Shown in pieces: positions 21,780 to 30,010 of a DNA stretch of 64,000 bases. Source of the DNA: Breviolum minutum Mf 1.05b.01. Taxonomy: Eukaryota > Sar > Dinophyceae > Suessiales > Symbiodiniaceae. The stretch's first letter is position 1. Every line of letters starts with the position of its first letter. The stretch is from positions 65,592 to 129,591 of the forward strand of contig DF240189.1 in assembly GCA_000507305.1 (NCBI GenBank), written 5' to 3'. Under the pieces are notes generated by a model. That model did no database searches, was not told the origin of the DNA, and saw nothing but the letters and a program-made list of their open reading frames with translations. The translations under genes were made by a program, and so were the position numbers.

Positions 21780-21992
21780 GATACGCGAAGAAGCTGCTCG
21801 ACGCCCCATCCAAGACAGCGGCTTGGTGTGGAATAACTGATTTCGTAGGATGTGAAAGCAATCCCACCTGTCTGAAACCGGGGCGTGCATGTGTTTCACT
21901 ATGCCGAAACTCAACCCTTCAGAATTTAGATGAAGTATTGGTTTGGAGATGTTTGGAGATATTGCTATACCAAGAAACCACATTAAATTGTT
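21780..21992 (+). CDS. Probable exon, frame ambiguous
   Basis: After CGAACAG the frame GYAKKLLDAPSKTAAWCGIT continues open for 71 codons to a TGA. The frame IREEAARRPIQDSGLVWNN is also open up to a likely GTGTGG donor near 21831. A 135-codon minus-strand frame overlaps and is considered a shadow. Confidence 0.4.
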
Positions 21993-22015
21993 GAAATTCC
22001 TCAGAATGATGGAAG

Positions 22016-23376
22016 ATGGGGATGGAATGTTGCGACTGTTGTCGTTCTGAGTTCTATGGAAATGTCTTGTTTGGCGACAAGCATTTCCGCCCCGAACCAA
22101 GGTTTAGAGTGTTACATTGTGTAGGTAACCTGGGATTCTTCTTGAACCTCACCGTATTTATGTTGTCTTCCTTTTTCAATAATCCAGATGCTCGGGTGCA
22201 ATGATTTTTGCCACGTAAATCAGCAATCAGGAATTCCCAACATGCGAGGTAAGTCAAGATCTACAGAGGTATTGTTGATGGAAGAAATCCCAAACAACCA
22301 CCTGGGATGGTGTAAAAATTGTAAATGATGGGATAAACTACCAACCTCAACTGGAGATCGCCGGATTTCTGAACCATCAAAAGTATCACAAGCGATCCTG
22401 ATGTGATCTCAGGTGGGTTATCAAGCGGCCACGGGTGGTTTGTTGACACCCGAAGATGCGCGGAATGCGTTTCTGTCCAGTTCCTCGGTTTGAGAAAAAT
22501 CCATCATTGGAGCAGCAACTGAGTGGATGTAGATATCGCGAGTATTTTTTCAAGATGTTACAGTAAAATGAACCAGGCATGGAGTTTGAAATTACCACCC
22601 ATTTTGGATGGTGAGTTATGATTGTTGGATGGTAAATTTGAGAACTGTATGACAGTCGTTTCTTTCCCCTGTATTTTGAACAGATGTCATGTGTGAAATT
22701 GATTTCCAATCCCAAGAGATCTGATGAGTCTTGTCGTGTTCCATTTGGAAAAGAAGCCGAGCAGAGAATCAATTCGAGGTATAAAAGTTTAGAAACAAGC
22801 CGAGCAATGGCAGAACAAAGATGATGAATATGATGCGGAGCCTAGGATGTTTTTTGAAGTAATGTCAGTTTGATTGCCTATTTCTCCCCAACATGTTTTG
22901 TTTAAAACAATTTGCCGGTGCTTCAAAAGTGTAGCCCCCACACATTCAAAGGATCATCAAACATACATTTATAGATAATACCTGGTGACTTTATACAACT
23001 TCTTTGTGTTGAGATGGCCAAAAAAGCTCTTTTTGGGGAAAGTGAACGTATTTTCAATTGAACAAGTTGAGTCAACAAAAAGGTGACACGAGCCGAAAGA
23101 TGAAGAAGTTCCTATTGCAATGTGACCAACTCGAAGCTGACAAAGAGGCGGGATGGTATATACACCAGGGGGCCCATGAAAAAATGTATGGAGTACCCTC
23201 CCTGAAATTATCATAGTCCCTGAAAATAGACCCCTGGAAAAGGAGATTCCTGTTGGAAACCATGATTTCTAGCGGCTATGTTAGTTGCTAGGGAGTGCGC
23301 TATACATGCAGAATCTGAAGATGAGGATAGGATAGATATGAGTCATTATCAGGAATTGACTAACAAGATGACTTAA
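22016..23376 (+). CDS. Complete five-exon gene, about 150 residues
   Basis: Exons 22016-22120, 22413-22487, 22793-22858, 23067-23192 and 23296-23376 all join in phase 0 with GT..AG introns, from ATG (preceded by an in-frame TGA at 22007) to TAA. The protein begins MGMECCDCCRSEFYGNVLFG, a CC..CC cluster that may bind metal. It continues YQAATGGLLTPEDARNAFLS, QWQNKDDEYDAEPRMFFE, KMKKFLLQCDQLEADKEAGW and ESEDEDRIDMSHYQELTNKM, and becomes acidic near the end. The first intron contains a family D element and the fourth is exactly a family A element. I do not recognise the family. The least certain choices are the start codon and the TAA, which could be bypassed. Confidence 0.75.
22270..22390. mobile_element. 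Family D element (copy 2)
   Basis: The left arm GTTGATGGAAGAAATCCCAA and right arm CCGGATTTCTGAACCATCAA enclose a central AATGATGGGATAAACTACCA. It lies inside the first intron of the gene at 22016. Confidence 0.75.
23193..23300. mobile_element. Family A element forming an intron
   Basis: GTACCCTCCCTGAAATTATC at the left and TTAGTTGCTAGGGAG at the right bound 103 nt (23193-23295). Removing it joins MYG to CAIHAESEDED in phase 0. The element itself supplies the GT and the terminal AG. Confidence 0.8.
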
Positions 23377-23409
23377 GATGAGATTCAATTTGTATACTGT
23401 ATACATTTT

Positions 23410-23622
23410 TTGCAGGAACATGGCCCAGCTAGTTTACTGTACCTCAGATATCTCACCAGGACATGTCTTTATGCAGAAGGCCGCAGGTTGACGAAAAGGC
23501 AAGCAATGTATATGAATGGTGGTTGTGTCAATGTGAGGTCATTACGGGTCCCAAAATTGGATGATTTTGGGGATCCCGACACCTTGTCGACCTTGTCGCT
23601 CTGGATGGGGGGGAGGATTTAG
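23410..23622 (+). CDS. Probable coding exon, unknown product
   Basis: After TTTTTTGCAG a 70-codon frame reads HGPASLLYLRYLTRTCLYAE, GRRLTKRQAMYMNGGCVNVR and VPKLDDFGDPDTLSTLSLWM before a stop. A second frame from the same acceptor (NMAQLVYCTSDISPGHVFMQ) is also open. It may continue the preceding gene if its TAA is not used. Confidence 0.4.
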   Translation: MQEHGPASLLYLRYLTRTCLYAEGRRLTKRQAMYMNGGCVNVRSLRVPKLDDFGDPDTLSTLSLWMGGRI

Positions 23623-24002
23623 AAATTAAGGTGTCGCCGTTAATGAGTTACGCACCTGCCAAAAATATGGCATTATCGGTGGTTTTTTGAGTGCTTGATC
23701 GGCAGTATGTCAGTATTTTGTTGGGTTTAGCAGTTGTGTTTTGTCAGTTTGAATTGGAACTGAGCCTTTCAGTCCGGTCCCGCAGGACAGGTTTGGAGTT
23801 GAGGTGTCAATAGCACTTGAAGATCCTTTAAGTTCTTTCTTGTTCTGAAATGCAACTGTTGTTTTCCTTAGTCACGAACTGCTGAACATATAACATTTGT
23901 GTTTCATCATTAGGTCCAGGGTCAAGGTTTTCAGGAGGCTCTAGATTCATGTTGTTTCCACTTCAGCTGCTTGTTTATCTCTTTTCTTTTCTAGCTCTGC
24001 AG

Positions 24003-24200
24003 AGGCTCAGCCGTTTTGATTCATCCCCAGAGGTCTTGGAACATGCCTTTGAGCTATTTGGTGCTCCACTCAGTTCGTTGCGATGGTGGTGGGAAGGGGA
24101 TGTCCCTAAAAGATATAGATGACACCACCACAAGTAACATCACACGTTTCATAAGGGATCCCTGTGGGCTAGTATTCTAGCCAGAGTTTTCCGCGGAAAG
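24003..24200 (+). CDS. Two exons of an unknown gene
   Basis: Exon 24003-about 24100 follows CTGCAG and reads RLSRFDSSPEVLEHAFELFG then APLSSLRWWWEGD. Exon 24156-24200 lies between CATAAG and GGAAAG/GTAGGA and reads GSLWASILARVFRGK. Both have clear splice signals and GC-richer codons than the flanks. Product unknown. Confidence 0.65.
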
Positions 24201-24532
24201 GTAGGACACATGATTTAGGATTGCATCCAATCTGTTCCAAGCTGTCAATGAATGCAAGCAAAGTTCTGCCAAGATTTGCCTTGCAACTCTTTTATGGTTA
24301 TTCTGACCATCATTTGTTGTTGTATGTGTTTTGTTTGAGGTGTTTATTTTGTTTCGGTTGTTTAAGTATGGTTAAGTTATTTGTTGTCATGGTTTGCTCT
24401 CAGTTTTGTTTGTGATTCGTATTTGGTTTTGTTTGTTCAGGCATCTGCCCTCCTTTGTTAGAACATTCACATATAGGATGACGCACACAAAATCGTTTCT
24501 CCCGCATTTGTCTTTAGGTCGTAGTGCTTCTA

Positions 24533-24754
24533 TTATTCTTCATCTTCCCTAAACTTTTTTTCAGACTGTTCACTAATTTCATCTTTAGTCTTTTGGCATT
24601 GACACCTTCTACTTGCCCAACAACTCTGACAACTTTGTCTATCTTCATCAAATTCATCCAGATGTTCCATCTTACCACATCTTCTGCAATTGGTGCTCTT
24701 CAGTTCTGAAAGTGGATTCAATACCTGTTCTATCAATATCGAATTTCTTCCCAA
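24533..24754 (-). CDS. Minus-strand ORF with CxxC..CxxC cluster
   Basis: A 73-codon minus frame (MGRNSILIEQVLNPLSELKS, then the cluster NCRRCGKMEHLDEFDEDRQS and CQSCWASRRC) ends KKFREDEE and two stops. The spacing C-x2-C-x15-C-x2-C with a central F resembles zinc-ribbon or SBP-like segments and HNH-associated fingers; this is pattern memory, not a search. Its codons are A/T-ending, unlike the neighbouring + exons. The opposite strand is also open (SDNFVYLHQIHPDVPSYHIF), so the strand is uncertain. It could be a nested gene, a mobile-element relic or a shadow. Confidence 0.4.
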   Translation of the reverse strand: MGRNSILIEQVLNPLSELKSTNCRRCGKMEHLDEFDEDRQSCQSCWASRRCQCQKTKDEISEQSEKKFREDEE

Positions 24755-24877
24755 TACTACCGGACCTTATTTGCACAATTCATCACAATACCCGTTCAAA
24801 TAAACAAAAGACGGAAACAGGAGACTTGTAGTAGAAGCTTTTTCCCCCTTTTTTAAAGAAGACATATCACATATGAA

Positions 24878-25060
24878 TCACATAGGTATATATATATGTC
24901 CTATAGATATATCTTTTGGACAATTCAATTCCAATTTTACATCCCAAAAAATTTCCCTCATTTTGATGTGGATCTCTTCAACCTTGGAGATGTCTATGAA
25001 TCCAGTGACCCACCAGGGAAGCTTCGATTTATAGTGTTTGCTACTTGAAAATTCGCTCAA
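24878..25060. other. Open on both strands, strand undecided
   Basis: The minus frame reads LPWWVTGFIDISKVEEIHIK; a + frame reads FPHFDVDLFNLGDVYESSDP. Both look protein-like. If the minus ORF at 24533 is real, this could be its upstream exon. Confidence 0.3.
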
Positions 25061-25514
25061 CTTTACATCTCCAGAAATTTCTGCATCCAGTTTGGTGTTT
25101 TGAACTCAACAGCAGTATGTACTGTTCGGTGGGAAAAAAAGACATCTCGACTTCACTAAGGTGAAAAGGATGAGATTATGTTTTGGACATTTTTGACCAA
25201 GACCAAGTCCAAGGATGGACCCAAAACAGATTGGGTCAAAAAAACCGAGTCAAGCTGTGTTTATTTTTCTTTGTGCAAAAGGGGGGGCCCCATGTTGTAT
25301 TTTACTGTAAGAATGGAAGGACTATTGTCACCATAGACTGCCCTTAGGGCTGTGCTATGAGTCAAAAAGACGCTGAAACATATTGTTTGGTTAATATTCG
25401 TGGATCATTTGTTCACCACAGGCCATAGAGACATGGTATTGTCACATTTTTGAATAACCAAAGTAGTAAGTACATGATTTTGTGTGTTTCTATGAAAGGA
25501 TCCTTTCCATTGAG

Positions 25515-25598
25515 AGACCTTGCCAGGAGTTGATTTCGAAGTACTTGGACGAGGATGAGCCCATGCGAGAATGGCTAAGTCGCATGAATACTGGCAAG
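25515..25598 (+). CDS. Coding exon, acidic helical
   Basis: The frame reads ERPCQELISKYLDEDEPMRE then WLSRMNTGK and ends at a GGCAAG/GTGCTG donor, with a CATTGAG acceptor upstream. Strong coding character. Product unknown. Confidence 0.7.
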
Positions 25599-25649
25599 GT
25601 GCTGTTTCAAAAGAGGGCCTTTTGTGGTGTTTTTTTTTAAATGTGTTTT

Positions 25650-26720
25650 TGTCATGATATGGTTCAGAGGGTCTTGACTTTTGTGGTTTACCTCATCCAT
25701 GTTTTCCCGGGGAAAAATGCGAGGAAACAACACACGACAACTGTTTTTTGAATTTTATGGATTTGCGTGGAAGATGGCTGGGATACAACTGGCCCAAACT
25801 GCTCAAATGTTTGGGGGATCTAACCCTAAAAGCATTCTGAGGAGACGTTTAGGGGTTCAAATACCTCCTCAAATGGTGTCAGTTTGGATGTACATTGGAA
25901 AGTATGTTGTTCCAAAAACGGTGGTCGAGATAGATGGTGATAGTATTGTTTGCTGATAGATGGTAGTGGATTACAATACCTTAGTAGACAAGACCCCGAC
26001 GAAGGATGAACAACACCCCTTGCATACCTTCTGGCTCTCTAACTGTATCTAACAGCAATGACTAAGTCAAATCTGACATGAATGTAGATGGTTGCTTTGC
26101 TGCAGAGGATTTCAAGACTGCAAGCTATGAGTTTCGCCCAAGATGACCATCATTTAAAGAACATGGATATTGGGAGGAATACTGCAATGCACCCAAGGTT
26201 TTGGAAATCCTACTGGAGTTGCCTAAGGCAATTTACAGAAGTTCATCCTCAATTCTCACGTTACATTGATGTTAATTCCTTCAACCAGCCAATCAACTAG
26301 AAGGGGAAACTAGGTTTGCTAGATAGCCAGCTAATGTCCCGGGAACCTATGAGCCCAAACAGTATTCTACAACAATCTCTTTGGGTACATGAAATTTAGC
26401 AGTTGAGAAATAATTGAATGTATCAGTGCTAAATATGACGTAACATGACATAAAGTTTGTCGCGCAAAATGCATGCACAAATTAGTAACACAGATTGCAC
26501 TAAGTTCAACATCACTTTCTGCATTAAATTGTGATTGAAAGTATTATTTCAATTAATTTTCACCCATACCCAAATGCTTCAAAACAAGTATCCTCCTAGC
26601 AACTATATAACATATCCCATCCATAGGCAGGTTCGGAAGATGAGCTTCCTTTCCCCCTTTTCCCATTGGTGGGATAGGTATCCCTTCCCTTGGTGGGTAT
26701 GTATCCAGTCGATCAATTTG
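25650..26720. other. Weakly coding region
   Basis: Open frames at 25681-25956 (MWFTSSMFSRGKMRGNNTRQ) and 26088-26300 (QRISRLQAMSFAQDDHHLKN) could contain exons, the second beginning at CTGCAG. A family A variant with the GGTGGGATAGGTA core occupies about 26590-26705. Nothing else is supported. Confidence 0.35.
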
Positions 26721-26727
26721 ACACCAG

Positions 26728-26850
26728 GCTCCAGGCTTTGCGCAATTGGCTCGACGTTTTCCTGATCTGATGGCATCTCGGAGCTGGATTTTTTTTCTGA
26801 AATCCAATGAATTTTCACTGGAAAGACGGGACTGTGTCACGCAAAACTGG
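26728..26850 (+). CDS. Coding exon ended by a family B intron
   Basis: After GACACCAG, 41 codons read APGFAQLARRFPDLMASRSW then IFFLKSNEFSLERRDCVTQN and W. The GT donor is the first two bases of the family B element. Hydrophobic and basic residues alternate as in a globular domain. Product unknown. Confidence 0.8.
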
Positions 26851-26944
26851 GTGGTGGTTTCAAACATGTTTTATTTTTCTCCCTATTTGGGGAAGATTCC
26901 CATGTTGATTAATATTTTTCAAAGGGGTTGAAACCACCAACTAG
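26851..26944. mobile_element. Family B element forming a GT..AG intron
   Basis: It begins GTGGTGGTTTCAAACATG and ends GAAACCACCAACTAG, 94 nt, directly abutting the exon at 26728-26850. The termini are the family B inverted repeats. The next exon was not fixed, so the 3' boundary is less certain than the 5' one. Confidence 0.75.
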
Positions 26945-27042
26945 AAAATGGTTCTAAAAAATCCAAGATGATGCTTGGAAGATGTTCTAGACTTGCCGTT
27001 TTTTTTTGTTGATTGAGTGATTTTTTTCCTGGTTGAAAATCG

Positions 27043-27120
27043 ATGTCAATCGCCAAAGGTAAGGACTCTGGAGAAGAAGGGCTATTAGATGCGTTGCAAT
27101 CACAAGAATGTTCCGCTTGA
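27043..27120 (+). CDS. Short ORF or last exon
   Basis: ATG to TGA reads MSIAKGKDSGEEGLLDALQS then QECSA. The acidic, well-formed C-terminus suggests the last exon of the gene at 26728. It could also begin after the AAAGGTAAG acceptor. Confidence 0.5.
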   Translation: MSIAKGKDSGEEGLLDALQSQECSA

Positions 27121-27348
27121 AAGTACGTGCTATGTCCAGACATTTAGTAATTCTATTTAAAGTACACTTGCACTATATATGTATGTATACGGTACAGTAT
27201 TTTGCCAAGTAGGATTCACCCTATGATTTACCATTTCTGGGGATTAAATGAGTCTTTTGATGTCTTTTGGTCACCCAGTCAATTCTGGGGTCGCGGGTTT
27301 CACATTTTCCGATGGTCATCCCAAAATGCACCGTATGCACTGATGAAG

Positions 27349-27687
27349 CTAGATTTTGGAACGTCTTGCGTTCCATTTCTATGGCAAAACAATATCTTCA
27401 AATTTTGGAACGTATTTGTTTTTTAAATTGGTCAATGGGAGGGTTCAAATCTGACGAAGGCAAATGCAACTTTGTTTTTCCAGGGAACACTCATTGTAAG
27501 AGGAAGAGTTAAGCATCAGACCCACAAACATATCCTTGGTCCTCACTATTTTTTGATGTTCTTTCAATTTTGTTCATTCCCAACTCCATCAGAAGGAATT
27601 GCCCTTTGGTATTCTAGCATAGCAAAAACTGAGAATCCACCCACATTCGCATATAAACATAGTGAATGTTTGTACTGTATGTGTTGA
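27349..27687 (+). CDS. Two exon candidates, unknown product
   Basis: Exon 27349-27411 reads ARFWNVLRSISMAKQYLQIL. Exon 27484-27687 follows TTTTTCCAG and reads GTLIVRGRVKHQTHKHILGP, then FPTPSEGIALWYSSIAKTEN and PPTFAYKHSECLYCMC to a stop. The second is 68 codons, with good acceptor and balanced composition. Whether they belong to one gene is not settled. Confidence 0.6.
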
Positions 27688-27943
27688 CCAGTGAAACCAC
27701 TTGGAGACTTTTCGGTTGGCTATGCTCTAATTTCCGCTTCGTATTTTTTTTCATTTCGGTACAAGGTGAAGTTGGTGACGAATGGAACATTGGTGTGGCG
27801 CTGGTATTGGGTCACTGAAATCTTGGAGCAGGTTGGAGTTCCCAGTTGAAAAGCCATAAGGCACTTTCAAATTGAAACGTGGATTGGAAGCTGAAAAATG
27901 GGGAGGGTAAGAAATAACATGCCAAGAAATAGCATCTATGGGA

Positions 27944-28022
27944 CTGCATATCTTTACCTACCATGAAAACCATAAAAATCCACCATCCATACGTAGGTAA
28001 ATATACCATCCATTCGTCCCCT
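27944..28022. mobile_element. Family C element (copy 5)
   Basis: ATCTTTACCTACCATGAAAA and ACGTAGGTAAATATACCATC are inverted around a short loop, as in the other family C copies. Confidence 0.65.
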
Positions 28023-28039
28023 GGATTGGGGGATACCAG

Positions 28040-28136
28040 TTCCTGCCATCTGCCAGTTGTGGGTGAATCAAGGCTGCGTGAAGATCATGGGAAAATTGAG
28101 GGAAGGAAGTTGTTACAATCTGTAGGAGCTATATGG
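28040..28136 (+). CDS. Possible exon, frame ambiguous
   Basis: Two frames are open: CHLPVVGESRLREDHGKIEG then RKLLQSVGAIW to a stop, or QLWVNQGCVKIMGKLREGS. Coding is likely but the choice is not possible without a partner exon. Confidence 0.4.
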
Positions 28137-28292
28137 TAAACGAAATTATGCAGCAGTAATGATAAGACTCATATCAGATAATTTGGTATGGAAGATGCGT
28201 TTTTTCTCCCATTCTACCTTTTGATACTTCATAGATGTTGATGACATTTGTATATTTTTTTACTGTTGTCATTATTTGCGTTTATTCAGCAG

Positions 28293-28828
28293 GTGTTTGT
28301 AGGCCTGACCGATATACATCATCACGTATCCTCATCCTTATTCTCCGTGAACTCCATCATCCTCATGAACCTCGACTCTCCATCCCCTGGGACGTCCAAA
28401 GTATCCAAACGCTTTGTGAGCACGCATTTGGACCCCCCAAACAAATACCTCAAGCACCTTCTTAGGACGTATTTTAGATGTGCAGGGTATTGTTTTTGGA
28501 GATACCCTCCCTGAAACTATCATAGCCCCTGAAAATAGACTCCTTGAAAAGGAGATTCCTATTGGAAACCACCATTTTTAGGTTCCATGGTAGTTTTGGG
28601 ATATGTATATATATATATATATCTATATTTATATACACATACGTGTGTTTTGACACCCTAAAAGAACAAAACAAGACCGCGCTTACCGCTTTTGAAACCC
28701 GGCACCAGGATCCCATGCCTGTGTTGCGTGCCACCTTCTTGGAGCAACATGTCAATGGCACAGGACCTAAGACTGGCTATTCACCCATGAAGCGAAATCA
28801 GGAGCGTTGCGAAAAAAACGGGGGATCC
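28293..28828 (+). CDS. Two exons of an unknown gene
   Basis: Exon 28293-28400 follows TTCAGCAG and reads VFVGLTDIHHHVSSSLFSVN then SIILMNLDSPSPGTSK, ending at a GTATCC donor that begins the family E element. Exon 28665-28828 follows CTAAAAG and reads NKTALTAFETRHQDPMPVLR then ATFLEQHVNGTGPKTGYSPM and KRNQERCEKNGGS, ending at GTTTGG. Codons are C-ending in the first exon. The interval between them holds family E and family A elements and a (TA)n run. Confidence 0.65.
28388..28492. mobile_element. Family E element at an intron start
   Basis: GACGTCCAAAGTATCCAAAC at the left and TTTTAGATGTGCAGGG at the right, with TTTGGACCCCCCAAACA in the middle, follow the family E layout of 31636 and 33165. 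The intron would run from GTATCC (28401) to GATGTGCAG (28485). Confidence 0.6.
28503..28602. mobile_element. Family A element (copy 11)
   Basis: TACCCTCCCTGAAACTATCA is the left arm and GGTTCCATGGTAGTTTTGGG the right; the core CCTTGAAAAGGAGATTCCTA is shared with 23193 and 55032. Confidence 0.8.
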
Positions 28829-29107
28829 GTTTGGTTGCTTGGATGTCTCGTTTGAAGTTAGGATCAATGGTTAGGATCAATGGGTTCTAACACCAGTAGA
28901 ATCCCATTTATAAGTAGATTATCTTACATATATTACTAGCTGGAGGTTGGTTGGTTCTTCAAGGGTCATTAAATGCGACCCATTTCGGAAATAATCAAAC
29001 AATGCAAATGTATATGGTATGTTTGAGGGATTTCCCTTTCTTTTATGCCTTGTGGTGGTGGCAACTCAAAATAGTTTTTTATGTGCACCCTGGTGCACCC
29101 TTATCTT

Positions 29108-29187
29108 TGCTAGGTTGGTTGGTTACCGGGGGAAATGATCAAATTCACGAGCATATGTTTCAAAGGGGTTGTTCAACCACCACCTAG
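29108..29187. mobile_element. Family B element (copy 5), shortened
   Basis: GCTAGGTTGGTTGGTTACCG at the left leads directly into GGGGGAAATGATCAAATTCA and ends TTCAACCACCACCTAGG. The usual AT-rich left half is missing. Confidence 0.65.
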
Positions 29188-29189
29188 GG

Positions 29190-29900
29190 TTGGTTGTTGG
29201 GCAGCCACCTCAGGAAGTTGGTTGGTTTTTGTTTGGTGATGTGTGATGGTGGGGTGTTTTTGTCTCCGCTTTTGTTGAATGACTTTGATGGATTTTGAAG
29301 ATTCTTGCATGGAATCTGTATATGTGATGTTTGGTGTTTTTTTTTTCAAGTGGTCCACGTGAAAGTCACAATATATGACAGAGATGCCAAAATCCAGCTT
29401 AGTGAAAGGTTAATGTGAACTAATAATATGTAGGAACTTGTAAGAGTTTTTTTCGGTCAACTGCTATGCATCTATGGGATTGTGTCATGCAATCCCACTT
29501 TTGTCAAATGGTTCCAAGCAAACAACTTCGCCATCTTAAACATGGGGCCGAAAAAAAGCAACACATGTTTGACACAAACTTCGCCTTCCAAAAATGATCA
29601 CATCAGAAGATTCCCAGCTTTGGAATCAACCATGTGACCATGTTCCATTGTTAAACATGGCTTCAATTATTACCACCACCCCCCCCTCTTAAGGGCTTGG
29701 TGTCATTGGGTGAAAAACCCCTGAGTGAACTCTCGGTTCTCGGCACCGGTAAGGCACCAAGGCTTTCTGTCCGTAGATTCCTAGAAATCCGAAAAGGGTT
29801 GGAAGCTCAAGAAACGGGTGTAAACTCCTGACACCACTTTCCCCCACCCCCCAGAAATAAGGGTTTAATATAGGGCCTTATTAAGGGAAACCAATGGTTA
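29190..29900. other. Spacer with one repeat-like block
   Basis: The block 29690-29830 has inverted ends (AGGGCTTGGTGTCA against CCTGACACCACTTTCCC) and may be a single-copy element (family N). No exon is supported in the rest. Confidence 0.35.
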
Positions 29901-29903
29901 ATA

Positions 29904-30005
29904 GATGGTGGTTCTCAATGTTTTTAAAACTTCATCCCTACTTGGGAAAATGATCCAATTTGACTAATTGATATTTTTCAGATGGGTGGTTCAACCACCA
30001 ACTAG
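29904..30005. mobile_element. Family B element (copy 6) before an exon
   Basis: It begins GATGGTGGTTCTCAATG and ends TTCAACCACCAACTAG. The next exon starts five bases later, after ACTAG, so the right end lies at the 3' end of the intron. Confidence 0.75.
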
Positions 30006-30010
30006 ACTAG

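Noticed and set aside
21693-22100. 135-codon minus-strand ORF
   Set aside because: It overlaps + exon candidates and the start of the phased gene at 22016, and has no splice context.
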